A DNA stretch of 64,000 nt from Desulfobacteraceae bacterium UBA5616. GTDB lineage: Bacteria > Desulfobacterota > Desulfobacteria > Desulfobacterales > UBA5616. A program made the position numbers and the translations under genes. The number at the start of each line of letters is the position of its first letter. Position 1 is the first letter of the stretch. Positions 45,501-52,726 of the stretch are shown here, one piece after another. The stretch covers positions 24,253-88,252 of the forward strand of contig DIKO01000011.1 in the NCBI GenBank assembly GCA_002423615.1, given 5' to 3'. The notes below the pieces were generated by a model that was given only the letters and a program-made list of their open reading frames with translations, made no database searches and was not told the origin of the DNA.

Positions 45501-46045
45501 TGGCCGCAAACGCATCGGAAGAGGCGGAGCAGCAGCTCGCCGCCATGGTTTCGGGTGTCGAACACTACCTTCGCCTGCAAATCGCCGCTCTCATCCTTGA
45601 ACAGCGGATAGAGGACTATCGCAGGAAAAACCAGGCCCCGGTTCTGGCCAGGGCCGGTGAGATTTTTTCCAGGCTGACCCTGGGGTCCTATACAAATCTT
45701 CGTGATGAGCTGGACGATTCCGGCAGGCCCATCCTGCTTGGGGTCCGTTCCAATGATATCGAGGTGCCCATCGATGGAATGAGCGACGGGTCGCGGGATC
45801 AGCTCTACCTATCCCTGCGCCTGGCAACCCTGGAACAGCATCTCAACACGGCGGAGCCCATGCCGTTCGTCGTCGACGACATTCTTATAGGTTTTGACGA
45901 CAACCGCACCCGGAGCTGCATCGAGGTGCTCGGGGAGGTGGCTGCCAAGACCCAGGTACTGGTTTTCACTCACCACCGGCGGGTTCTCGAGCTGGCGGAT
46001 GGGATCGAGGCGAGGGCGGGGATTTATGTTCATGAACTGGCGTAA
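42533..46045 (+). CDS. SbcC/YhaN-like SMC-type ATPase
   Basis: A 1170-residue Rad50-like protein. The N-terminal half-ATPase has IAFGPFTGASLDL and Walker A GNNEAGKST (about 34-42) followed by the YhaN-type LFGIPARTRDNFLH. Very long Arg/Glu/Lys/Leu-rich coiled coil fills about residues 170-1000. The C-terminal half has IDGMSDGSRDQLYLSLRLA (signature) and Walker B FVVDDILIGFDD with the following His loop FTHHRRV. No CxxC zinc hook is obvious at the coiled-coil apex, which favours YhaN over SbcC. With the gene at 41271 it should form a DNA-end-processing nuclease. Confidence 0.92.
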   Translation: MRIDRLDLIAFGPFTGASLDLSNGDKGLHLIYGNNEAGKSTSLRALIGWLFGIPARTRDNFLHAGPQLRIGGKLRLSNGHALEFVRRKGTKGTLLEPGTDNALDDAMLSPCLPDGMDETLFTKLYGIDHGRLVAGGQELLNQAGDLGQALFSAAVGTAGLRRILTDLKKEAEELFKAQASTKVVNQAISRFKEAQKRIRDSSLPVAEWKRLQKELADTLSGIGQVEDEISARSRQKSRLDRVNRVKGALAERCSVMARLDEMKEVGLLPENFGENRKSLSESLQTAGLAGERAEARLSRLKEASSSLNVRNELLENEAAILSMHKEWGAVEKTIQDRPQQEGKRRLLRNEARTLLKTVRPDMDIDEADRLRPLLNNKKWISGLARKHGLLAQKKEKAEATLRDIEDEQASIKRKLGEARQPHPDLSALKAAVAAARKAGDLEQRLADVEKRASVDKAAWENELAGLGRFSGSGEALLKSALPVSETLDAFEKKIDAVNDAVRDFERRQKELDEERKQAEQDLNALLLKSDIPAVSELEASRTVRNIVWNLIKRKYIENCDVEQDIRDFTPESDLPSVYEKKVDAADHVSDRLRLAADQVVKRADLEAKIEGLKSRVRDISEEIRKTKALKESLHHQWNSVWKPLGVDPGTPREMKQWLLRVEKLMTAIRSANAGSGEADSLSLECKRLKETLALRISRFDDRTDLQRMGLDAMINLCEQRIAQEESSLQLKHQLEHSLAEAEIRLKRTREELTSIENDQAAWVREWGQAIDGLGLKTDVHPEHATEVFDQLVLFFEKFDKSEDLRKRIYGMDQVAEKFEKRVFEFADGIGVQREGLGADTIAAGLHRDLNEAREARASLNKIMTLEKDVKQEIEDAEITIRAVREKLAVLRHQAGVETDDELEPAGESSGIKRRLLQKLETLEQELTRNGDGLSIDELQKEADESDIDAIEGEITRVFRELQELQEYRDALRDRRQTLQNEIKARDVGAMAANASEEAEQQLAAMVSGVEHYLRLQIAALILEQRIEDYRRKNQAPVLARAGEIFSRLTLGSYTNLRDELDDSGRPILLGVRSNDIEVPIDGMSDGSRDQLYLSLRLATLEQHLNTAEPMPFVVDDILIGFDDNRTRSCIEVLGEVAAKTQVLVFTHHRRVLELADGIEARAGIYVHELA

Positions 46046-46069
46046 CAGTACCGATCGCCGGTTTTCCCC

Positions 46070-46098
46070 TTGACTTCGGCCCTTCCATCCATTACAAG
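46070..46098 (+). promoter_or_regulatory. Candidate promoter for the pab genes
   Basis: TTGACT (46070-46075) and TACAAG (46093-46098) spaced 17 bp start 25 bp after the ATPase gene ends. A transcript would begin near 46105, giving a leader of about 100 nt before pabA. Confidence 0.5.
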
Positions 46099-46119
46099 TT
46101 TTTCAAAAATCAGAAAAAA

Positions 46120-46197
46120 GGGCTCTAATCGCCCGGGATCACATCGAGTTATGAAACAGGCCGAGGCCACCCAGACTCTAGTCGGGCGGCTTTTTTT
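46120..46197 (+). promoter_or_regulatory. Attenuator-like leader with competing hairpins before pabA
   Basis: Four pairing segments can be seen. GGGC (46120-46123) pairs with GCCC (46131-46134). CGCCCG (46130-46135) can instead pair with CGGGCG (46183-46188). GCCACCC (46166-46172) pairs, with one mismatch, with GGGCGGC (46184-46190), and seven T follow (46191-46197), so the last pairing is a terminator that the middle one would prevent. The T-run ends 6 nt before the pabA ATG. It may simply terminate the upstream operon. Regulation is inferred; no structure was computed. Confidence 0.5.
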
Positions 46198-46207
46198 ATC
46201 GGCATGA
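46151..46207 (+). CDS. Possible 18-residue leader peptide overlapping the pabA start
   Basis: ATG at 46151 opens an 18-codon frame (MKQAEATQTLVGRLFLSA) whose TGA shares ATGA with the pabA start codon. Its codons cover the terminator hairpin, so ribosomes here would disrupt it and could couple to pabA translation, which has no ribosome site of its own. Only a weak GAG lies before this ATG, and there is no run of a regulatory amino acid. Small and unproven. Confidence 0.35.
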   Translation: MKQAEATQTLVGRLFLSA

Positions 46208-46773
46208 AAAAATTACTGGTCATCGACAATTACGATTCCTTCACCTACAACCTGGTCCAGATGTTCATGCACTTCGACCTGGCCATAGAGGTGCATCGGA
46301 GCGACAAGATCGCTCTGGATGAAGCCGCGGCGAGGAAACCGGATTATCTTCTCATCAGCCCCGGCCCCAAAGACCCGGCCCACGCCGGCATCTCCGGCCT
46401 GTTGATCCGGAAGCTTTACAGGGATATCCCGATCCTGGGGGTGTGCCTGGGAATGCAGTGCATCAACGAAGTGTTCGGCGGCAAAACCGTCCGGGCCCCC
46501 CTTCCGGTGCACGGGAAAATCAGCCTGGTGAGCCACCAAAACCAGGGCATTTTCAAGGGACTCCCCTCCCCCTTCAAGGCGGCCCGTTATCATTCACTGA
46601 TGGTCCGACTGGAAAACGGCCCCTTGACCGTCACCTCCAAAAGCGACGACGGAGTGATCATGGGGGTGTCCCATCCGACATACCCGCTGCACGGCGTCCA
46701 GTTTCACCCGGAAAGTTTCATGACCGAACATGGATTTGCGATCGTTGAAAACTTTCTGAGAACCGGTTCTTAA
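46204..46773 (+). CDS. pabA: Aminodeoxychorismate synthase glutaminase subunit
   Basis: A 189-residue class I glutamine amidotransferase that supplies ammonia for chorismate amination. DNYDSFTYNLVQ opens it; the nucleophile Cys81 lies in LGVCLGMQ and the catalytic His-Pro-Glu in VQFHPESF. Anthranilate and aminodeoxychorismate glutaminases look alike; the next gene is a PabB-PabC fusion, so the p-aminobenzoate (folate) role is preferred, though such subunits may serve both. No Shine-Dalgarno is seen directly ahead; the start lies 6 nt after a terminator-like hairpin. Confidence 0.88.
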   Translation: MKKLLVIDNYDSFTYNLVQMFMHFDLAIEVHRSDKIALDEAAARKPDYLLISPGPKDPAHAGISGLLIRKLYRDIPILGVCLGMQCINEVFGGKTVRAPLPVHGKISLVSHQNQGIFKGLPSPFKAARYHSLMVRLENGPLTVTSKSDDGVIMGVSHPTYPLHGVQFHPESFMTEHGFAIVENFLRTGS

Positions 46774-46787
46774 AAAAGGAGCTGTGC

Positions 46788-49031
46788 ATGGACCCCATCC
46801 AGGAATTATTCGGTAGTATGACCGGGATTTATACCCGGGATATTGTCCTGGAAGAACCCTTCGAAGATTTTTCCGCTCGATTCGCCGATGTTCCCGGAAC
46901 CGTGGTCCTGTTGAGCGGCGGGGATCTGGACTGCAGCCGTTATCACATCCTGGCGGCAAAACCCTGGCTGACGCTGTCCGGGCGCCGTTTCACCACGGAT
47001 CTGTCCTCACCTGAAAAACAACTTCACCTGGGCGAGGATCCCCTGGCCGTTCTCCGAAAAGTGCTGAAACTTTATCATCGGCCGTCGTTACGGGAAGATC
47101 TTCACGGACCCGCGAAAGGCGGCCTTTTCGGATATCTGGCCTATGATCTGAAGGATTGCATCGAAGACCTGCCCGGGACATCCATAGACGACACGGGGCT
47201 GCCCCTGATGCTGTTGTTCGCGCCGTCCATCCTGGTGATCCATGACAAGTCCAGGGATGCCACCCGGCTGATCATCCCGGAACGGTCCGTTGACGGACGC
47301 AAGACCCTGGATGAAGATCTGGGGTTTTTCAACCGGCGGTCAGCGCTTCCCAGGAGCCCGGCCGACGGCTTATCCGGAAGCGGCATGGGCCTTTTCTCCA
47401 ATTTCACCAGGGAAAATTACATCCGGGCCATTGAGAACATCATCGAATACATTGCTTCGGGCCACGTTTACCAGGTGAACATGAGCCAGCGCTTTACGGC
47501 GGATTTTTCAGGCAGCGCCTATGCGCTTTTCACAACCTATTACCGGATGAATCCCGCCCCGTTTTTCGCCTACATCCATGCCGGGGATCATCAGATCGTC
47601 TCCACGTCGCCGGAACGGTTCATTTTCCGGGAGAAGGACCTGGTGGAAACCCGTCCCATCAAGGGAACCAGACCCAGGGGAAAAACCACGGCCGAAGACC
47701 GGCGCCTCAGAAACGAGCTATATCAAAGCCCGAAGGACGATGCCGAGCTTTCGATGATCGTGGACCTCCTGAGAAACGATATGGGAAAGGTCTGCAGAAG
47801 AGGTTCGGTCCGGGTGGCCGAACACCGGCGGGTGGAGGCGTATGCAAACGTCTATCACCTGGTATCCGTGGTCAAGGGAACTCTGGATGAGCATGTTGAT
47901 TCCGTCGACCTGATCCGGGCCACATTTCCCGGCGGCTCCATCACCGGGTGCCCCAAGATCAGGGCCATGGAGATCATCGACGAACTCGAACCGCACAGGA
48001 GGCACATCTACACCGGCGCCATCGGCTACATCGGTTTCAACGAGATCATGGACCTCTCCATCGCCATCCGCACCGCCACGCTCCTGAATGGAAAAATCCT
48101 GTTCTCCGTGGGCGGGGGCATCGTGTATGATTCGGATCCGGAGATGGAATTTGAGGAAACCCTTCATAAAGGAAGGACCCTGATGTCGGTGTTCAACCGG
48201 ACGCCCGACCCCGGCACAAAACAGCCAACTGCCTGGATCAACGGCGGATTGATCCCCCTGGCGGAAGCATCCATCCCCATTTCCGATCCCGGGTTCCAGT
48301 ACGGCTTCGGTTTTTTTGAAACCATCCGTGCGGTCGACGGCCGGCCGAAAAATCTCCAGGCTCATATAAGCCGGTTTGAAACCGCCTGGAATCATCTGTT
48401 CTGCGACCCTGTTCCGGATCTGTCCTGGGAGGAGATCATCCGGCGTGTCCTGCTGGAAAACGGCCTCGGCCATACCGTTGCCGCGATAAAACTCATGGCC
48501 ACCCGGGGGACCCGGGAAAAACCCCCTTTCGACCATGTCCTGGCCGTCACGGCAAGGCCCTATGTGCATCGCCTGACGGGTAAAAAAGAGGCGGGGATTC
48601 ATCTGTCCGTATACCCCCATCCCCGTCAAACCCCGGTTGCAGACCATAAGACACTCAACTATTTATATTATTTTCTTGCCGGGCAGTGGGCCCGAAGGCA
48701 GGGAGCAGACGAAGCCCTGATTCTCAACCCCGACGGAACGGTTTCGGAAACAAATACGGCCGGCCTTTTGCTGATCAGGGACAAAACCGTCGTCCTTCCC
48801 CAATCCCTCCATGTGCTGCCCGGGACCATGCAGGACAGAGCATGCGGGATTCTTTCCGGATGGGGATACGCCATTAAAAAACTCAGGGTTTTTCCCGGGG
48901 ATCTTATTACCTGTGACGAAATCCTTTTGACCAATGCGTTAATGGGAGCCGTTCCCGCGATCTCCCTGGACGGCCGGAAACTAGCGCCCGCACAGGGGCT
49001 GTGGACAAAAATCAACAGCGAAGTATTGTAG
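46788..49031 (+). CDS. Fused aminodeoxychorismate synthase component I and aminodeoxychorismate lyase
   Basis: A 747-residue two-domain folate enzyme. Residues 1-475 are PabB: chorismate-binding signature TRPIKGTRPRGKT with the Lys that marks PabB rather than TrpE, then NDMGKVCRRGSV, FPGGSITGCPKIRAMEII and GYIGFNEIMDLSIAIRT. Residues about 485-745 are a class IV PLP aminotransferase-fold lyase, PabC: INGGLIP, PISDPGFQYGFGFFETIRA, the PLP-Lys within KTLNYL, and ALILNPDGTVSETNTAGLL. The chain would make p-aminobenzoate from chorismate using ammonia from the preceding PabA. AAAAAGGAG lies 6 nt before the ATG. Such fusions are known in several bacterial groups. Confidence 0.92.
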   Translation: MDPIQELFGSMTGIYTRDIVLEEPFEDFSARFADVPGTVVLLSGGDLDCSRYHILAAKPWLTLSGRRFTTDLSSPEKQLHLGEDPLAVLRKVLKLYHRPSLREDLHGPAKGGLFGYLAYDLKDCIEDLPGTSIDDTGLPLMLLFAPSILVIHDKSRDATRLIIPERSVDGRKTLDEDLGFFNRRSALPRSPADGLSGSGMGLFSNFTRENYIRAIENIIEYIASGHVYQVNMSQRFTADFSGSAYALFTTYYRMNPAPFFAYIHAGDHQIVSTSPERFIFREKDLVETRPIKGTRPRGKTTAEDRRLRNELYQSPKDDAELSMIVDLLRNDMGKVCRRGSVRVAEHRRVEAYANVYHLVSVVKGTLDEHVDSVDLIRATFPGGSITGCPKIRAMEIIDELEPHRRHIYTGAIGYIGFNEIMDLSIAIRTATLLNGKILFSVGGGIVYDSDPEMEFEETLHKGRTLMSVFNRTPDPGTKQPTAWINGGLIPLAEASIPISDPGFQYGFGFFETIRAVDGRPKNLQAHISRFETAWNHLFCDPVPDLSWEEIIRRVLLENGLGHTVAAIKLMATRGTREKPPFDHVLAVTARPYVHRLTGKKEAGIHLSVYPHPRQTPVADHKTLNYLYYFLAGQWARRQGADEALILNPDGTVSETNTAGLLLIRDKTVVLPQSLHVLPGTMQDRACGILSGWGYAIKKLRVFPGDLITCDEILLTNALMGAVPAISLDGRKLAPAQGLWTKINSEVL

Positions 49032-49059
49032 GCCCTCAAGCTGGAAAATCCGTGCGGCC

Positions 49060-50028
49060 CTATTTCCGAATTTCGATTTCCGGGGTTTCGACCTGTCCGG
49101 GCATGCCCTTCCGGGGGTGGCCGCAGAAGACCGCGCGGATGGCGTAACGGCCGGGTGCGAGGTCACCCGGCAATTCCCATTGGATGCCGGCCATCTGATC
49201 AATGTCCCCGAGTTCCAGGCAGGGGTTTCCTTCCGGAACGGCAAAGTCGGGAGTAAACCCAAGAGCCCTCTCATACCCGGAAATTTCGTTTTTCCGGATC
49301 AGGGAAAATTCAGAAACAACGCCGATGGGAAAGGCCGTCATCCGGATGAAACGGAGCTCCATGGTCATTCCCGGCTGATAGACATCAAAGTCCGTTACCA
49401 GGCCGATGAGTTTGTTGTCGTTGGAAATATCCGTGCCCACGCCGGATGTGGTTTCATCCCAGAACCGGGCCGGCCCCACATCGATATGAACCGTTTTCCC
49501 ATGGTAATAACCGGCGCCGCCGAAGCCTGTGGCTCTGGCATATTCCCACACGGCCCTTGCATCCACCCCCTCAAGAATCAGGTCCGCAGCCATGCCGTAC
49601 TGGTGAAGGCTGGCCTTGGCCGCCAGCGCGCCGTGACGCCGAAGCCCGGTGTTGTATTCGGGACTTCGATATCCGGAAGTGATGATGACCCGGGAATCCG
49701 GTCCAACCCGGTCCTGCAAAAAATCAATAAATTCCAATAACCGGAGAGAAAGATCGGCATTGGGGGCAGGATCCGGGGCGTCGAATACCCGGCAGATTTT
49801 TTTCAAGGCCCCTTCATCGTAATTTCCCGTATCGGTGCGAAATGCGCCGGAAAAGGATTTTCCGTTTTTTTCACTGAACAACCGAAGGACACCGTCTCCA
49901 GTGAAAAAATAACGGGACCTTCCCGGATCCTGGACTCCGGCTGATGCCTGGAACAGGCCATAACCGGTCAATACAAAAATGAATAGAAAATATACCATGA
50001 GTTTGTTTCGGTTTCGGCGCATATCCAT
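49060..50028 (-). CDS. Exported M15-like (DUF882 / YcbK-type) murein peptidase-fold protein
   Basis: A 322-residue protein with an N-terminal membrane or signal segment (LMVYFLFIFVLTGYGLFQASA), then a D-Ala-D-Ala carboxypeptidase-like domain: VIITSGYRSPEYNTGLRR, SLHQYGMAADLI (His-x6-Asp) and HIDVGPARFW supply the zinc ligands. A C-terminal beta-rich domain of about 120 residues, likely for binding, is additional. It probably trims or binds peptidoglycan in the periplasm. Starts at 50028 or 50022 are both possible (AAGGA upstream); a longer frame to 50094 is not supported. It faces pabBC and diverges from htpX. Confidence 0.78.
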   Translation of the reverse strand: MDMRRNRNKLMVYFLFIFVLTGYGLFQASAGVQDPGRSRYFFTGDGVLRLFSEKNGKSFSGAFRTDTGNYDEGALKKICRVFDAPDPAPNADLSLRLLEFIDFLQDRVGPDSRVIITSGYRSPEYNTGLRRHGALAAKASLHQYGMAADLILEGVDARAVWEYARATGFGGAGYYHGKTVHIDVGPARFWDETTSGVGTDISNDNKLIGLVTDFDVYQPGMTMELRFIRMTAFPIGVVSEFSLIRKNEISGYERALGFTPDFAVPEGNPCLELGDIDQMAGIQWELPGDLAPGRYAIRAVFCGHPRKGMPGQVETPEIEIRK

Positions 50029-50201
50029 CCCATCCTTTTCAATGACCGCCAAGGCCTGTTCACTGGTAAAGTGCCCATACCACAGTCGCAGCACTTTGTA
50101 TAGCCATCAAGCCCCTTTGCCTTGATTTTCATCAAAGCGGTCTTATTTTACACGGAAATTCGGCATGAACCCGCAATCTTAGAGGGAAGGAGTTTTCAAG
50201 C

Positions 50202-51128
50202 ATGAGCAATCAAGTCCGAACGGTGTTTCTTCTGGGTCTGATGACGGTCTTTATCGTATTTATCGGAAATCTTCTGGGGGGACGGCAGGGAATGATCCTG
50301 GCGTTTTTTCTGGCCGCGGCCATGAATTTTTTCAGTTACTGGTTTTCCGATAAGATGGTGTTGAAAATGTACCGGGCACAGGAAGTTTCCCCCCAGAAAG
50401 CGCCCGACCTTTATTCCGCGGTTGAAGAGCTTTCCAGAAAGGCCGGTCTTCCCATGCCCAGGGTGTACATCATCCCCCAGGATTCCCCCAACGCGTTTGC
50501 CACGGGCCGCAATCCGGAACACGCAGTGGTGGCCGTCACCCGGGGCCTCCTGCAGATCCTGAACAAGGAGGAGATAAAAGGGGTTCTGGCCCATGAACTG
50601 GCCCATGTGAAAAACCGCGACATCCTCATCGGAACCATCGCCGCCACCATGGCCGGCGCCGTCATGATTCTCGCCAACATGGCGCGGTGGTCCGCATTTT
50701 TCGGGGGTTCGGCGAACGACGACGAAGATGGCGGGGGCCTGGGATTTCTCGGCGTCATGGTCATGTCCATCATCGCTCCCCTTGCCGCGATGGTCATCCA
50801 GATGGCGGTTTCCCGTTCCCGGGAATTTCTGGCGGATTCAACAGGTGCGGTTTTTGCCGGGCATCCCGAGGGTCTTGCCGGGGCGCTGGAAAAACTGGGC
50901 GCCTATTCCGGACGCCTGCCCATGGAAGCCAGTCCTCAGACCGCCCATATGTTCATCGTGAACCCGCTCACCGGAAAAGGTCTGATGAACCTGTTTTCGA
51001 CCCACCCTGCGCTTGAAGACCGGATCGCCAGGCTCCGGAATAAAACCGGTTCCCGGAAAACGCCCCCACCTGAGGCGCCCGCTATGGAAACCCGGGCAAA
51101 AAGCCTCTGGGATGATCTTTCAAAATGA
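50202..51128 (+). CDS. htpX: HtpX-type membrane zinc metalloprotease
   Basis: A 308-residue M48B protease of the inner membrane for damaged membrane proteins. Two N-terminal helices (about 6-24 and 28-46) are followed by the zinc motif HELAH in VLAHELAHVKNRD, two more helices (MAGAVMILANM and GVMVMSIIAPLAAMVIQMA) and the third-ligand Glu in SREFLADSTGA. A conserved FSTHPALEDRIARL closes the domain. GGAAGGAG lies 9 nt before the ATG. A strong hairpin and a T-tailed terminator follow. Confidence 0.94.
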   Translation: MSNQVRTVFLLGLMTVFIVFIGNLLGGRQGMILAFFLAAAMNFFSYWFSDKMVLKMYRAQEVSPQKAPDLYSAVEELSRKAGLPMPRVYIIPQDSPNAFATGRNPEHAVVAVTRGLLQILNKEEIKGVLAHELAHVKNRDILIGTIAATMAGAVMILANMARWSAFFGGSANDDEDGGGLGFLGVMVMSIIAPLAAMVIQMAVSRSREFLADSTGAVFAGHPEGLAGALEKLGAYSGRLPMEASPQTAHMFIVNPLTGKGLMNLFSTHPALEDRIARLRNKTGSRKTPPPEAPAMETRAKSLWDDLSK

Positions 51129-51137
51129 GATTTCCCC

Positions 51138-51176
51138 GGGTCTGCCGGAATTCAACCCGTCCATCCCGGCAGACCC
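51138..51176 (+). other. Strong 11-bp inverted repeat after htpX
   Basis: GGGTCTGCCGG (51138-51148) and CCGGCAGACCC (51166-51176) are exact complements around a 17-nt loop, 9 bp after the htpX stop. No T-run follows, so it is not a classical terminator; it may protect the mRNA 3' end or be a protein site. Confidence 0.6.
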
Positions 51177-51222
51177 CAAAAGCAACCTTGATTTTTGGCC
51201 CAATGCCCCATGAAATGATTTC

Positions 51223-51246
51223 CCGCCGGAAACCGCGGTTTTTTTT
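51223..51246 (+). terminator. Rho-independent terminator downstream of htpX
   Basis: CCGC...GCGG (51223-51238) forms a short GC stem with an inner CGG/CCG pairing and is followed by eight T (51239-51246). It lies about 95 bp after the htpX stop. Confidence 0.65.
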
Positions 51247-51366
51247 ATTTTCCTGTTTTCCTTTAAATTAAATTGTTATATGTAAACTATGTTTAATGCC
51301 TGAATCCGATTTAGTGCTCCGGGTCGGAATTTCGGTTACTTAACATATTGAGATGATTATATAATA

Positions 51367-51452
51367 GTAGGATGGGTGAAGCTTGCGGAACCCATCATTT
51401 CACTCGACGTGGTCTATGAATGGTGGGTTACGCTCCGCTTCACCCACCCTAC
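51367..51452. repeat. 86-bp imperfect palindrome, MITE- or REP-like element
   Basis: The 15-mer TAGGATGGGTGAAGC (51368-51382) is mirrored by GCTTCACCCACCCTA (51437-51451) with one mismatch, and the next 15 or so bases (GCGGAACCCATCATT versus AATGGTGGGTTACGC) also pair imperfectly. TATAAT-like sequence flanks both ends. The GTAGGGTGGGTGAAGCG...AACCCACC pattern resembles dispersed repeats common in several bacterial phyla, so more copies are likely elsewhere in the genome. The rest of the 51129-51556 spacer is AT-rich with no gene. Confidence 0.72.
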
Positions 51453-51556
51453 AGGCAACTATAATATCAAGGAAAAACACGTCGCCGAAATTCAGCCATA
51501 GCGCATTGAATCATACTGAAATTTTTAACGGTGGATGAAAGGGGAAAAAAATTATC

Positions 51557-52726
51557 ATGGTCGATTCAAAAGCTGCGTATCAGAAGTACTTCACCAAGGA
51601 ACACGACCTCCTGCGCCAGGCCGTCCGGGATTTTGTCAAAAAAGAAATCATCCCCCATGTGGATGAATGGGAGGAAGCCGGTGAGACCCCCATGGAACTT
51701 TACCAAAAAGCAGGGGAACTGGGTTTTCTGGCCGTTAATTACCCCGTGGAATACGGCGGCGTCAAGGGAGACATCTTTGACGGCATCGTCATATCCGAGG
51801 AACTCTGCCGGTGCGGATCCATCGGCATACCGGCCAGTTTAGGCACCCACGGCATCGCCCTTCCCCCCATAGTGGCCCATGGCACCCATGAACAGAAGGA
51901 AAAATATGTCAGACCGGTCATCGAAGGCAAAAGAAAGGCAGCCCTTGCGGTGACCGAACCCGTGGGGGGGTCCGATGTGGCCGCTCTCAAAACCACGGCC
52001 GTCAGAAAAGGCGACCATTACGTGATCAACGGCGGCAAAACCTTTATCACCACAGGCGTTCACGCAGGGCAGTTCACCGTCGCCGTGCGAACCGGCGGAG
52101 AAGGCGCCCACGGCATCAGCCTGATCATCGTGGATGCGGGTGCACCGGGTTTTTCCGTTTCCAAAAAGCTGAAGAAAATGGGCTGGTGGGCCTCGGACAC
52201 GGCCGAACTCTACTTTGACGACTGCATGGTTCCGGTGGAAAACCTCATCGGTGAAGAAAACAAGGGCTTTTATTACCAGATGGAAAATTTCCAGCACGAG
52301 CGGTTGGGCATGGCCGGGCAGACCAACATGATCTCTGAGATGTGTCTGGACGAATGCCTGAAATACGTCAAGGAAAGACAGGCCTTCGGAAAAACGCTGT
52401 CCGGTTTCCAGGTCCTCCGTCACCGTCTGGCGGAAATGGCCACCCTTCTGGAAGCCAGCCGGGAGTTTACCTACCGGGTGGCAGCCAAGATCAACGCCGG
52501 GGAATACCAGGTCAAGGAAGTCTCCATGGCCAAGAACTTCGCCTGCACGGTGAGTAACAAGATCACCTTCGAGGCCACCCAGATTTTCGGCGGTTACGGG
52601 TTTATGCGCGGTTATGTGGTGGAACGCCTCTTTCGGGACAACCGCATCATGTCCATCGGCGGCGGTACCACTGAAATCATGAATGAAGTCATTTCCAGGA
52701 TCATCCTGAATGAAAGAAAAGTCTGA
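51557..52726 (+). CDS. Acyl-CoA dehydrogenase, long-chain/isovaleryl-type active site
   Basis: A 389-residue FAD enzyme. AVTEPVGGSD and FITTGVHAGQF are the flavin-binding motifs. The usual C-terminal Glu position is Gly (SIGGGTTEIM), and the base is instead Glu248 in FQHERLGMAG, the arrangement of long-chain and isovaleryl-CoA dehydrogenases. The branch therefore differs from the two other acyl-CoA dehydrogenases here. Ribosome site is weak. Its last 17 nt overlap the start of an Fe-S protein gene, suggesting that protein takes its electrons or works in the same pathway. Confidence 0.9.
   Translation: MVDSKAAYQKYFTKEHDLLRQAVRDFVKKEIIPHVDEWEEAGETPMELYQKAGELGFLAVNYPVEYGGVKGDIFDGIVISEELCRCGSIGIPASLGTHGIALPPIVAHGTHEQKEKYVRPVIEGKRKAALAVTEPVGGSDVAALKTTAVRKGDHYVINGGKTFITTGVHAGQFTVAVRTGGEGAHGISLIIVDAGAPGFSVSKKLKKMGWWASDTAELYFDDCMVPVENLIGEENKGFYYQMENFQHERLGMAGQTNMISEMCLDECLKYVKERQAFGKTLSGFQVLRHRLAEMATLLEASREFTYRVAAKINAGEYQVKEVSMAKNFACTVSNKITFEATQIFGGYGFMRGYVVERLFRDNRIMSIGGGTTEIMNEVISRIILNERKV

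Noticed and set aside
44429..45580. A 383-codon open frame on minus inside the SMC-like ATPase gene
   Set aside because: Antisense shadow of a coiled-coil region; hydrophobic composition comes from reading charged codons backwards.
46204..46773. Anthranilate synthase (trpG) instead of pabA
   Set aside because: The following gene carries the PabB-type PIKGTRPR motif and a PabC domain, and no trp gene is near.
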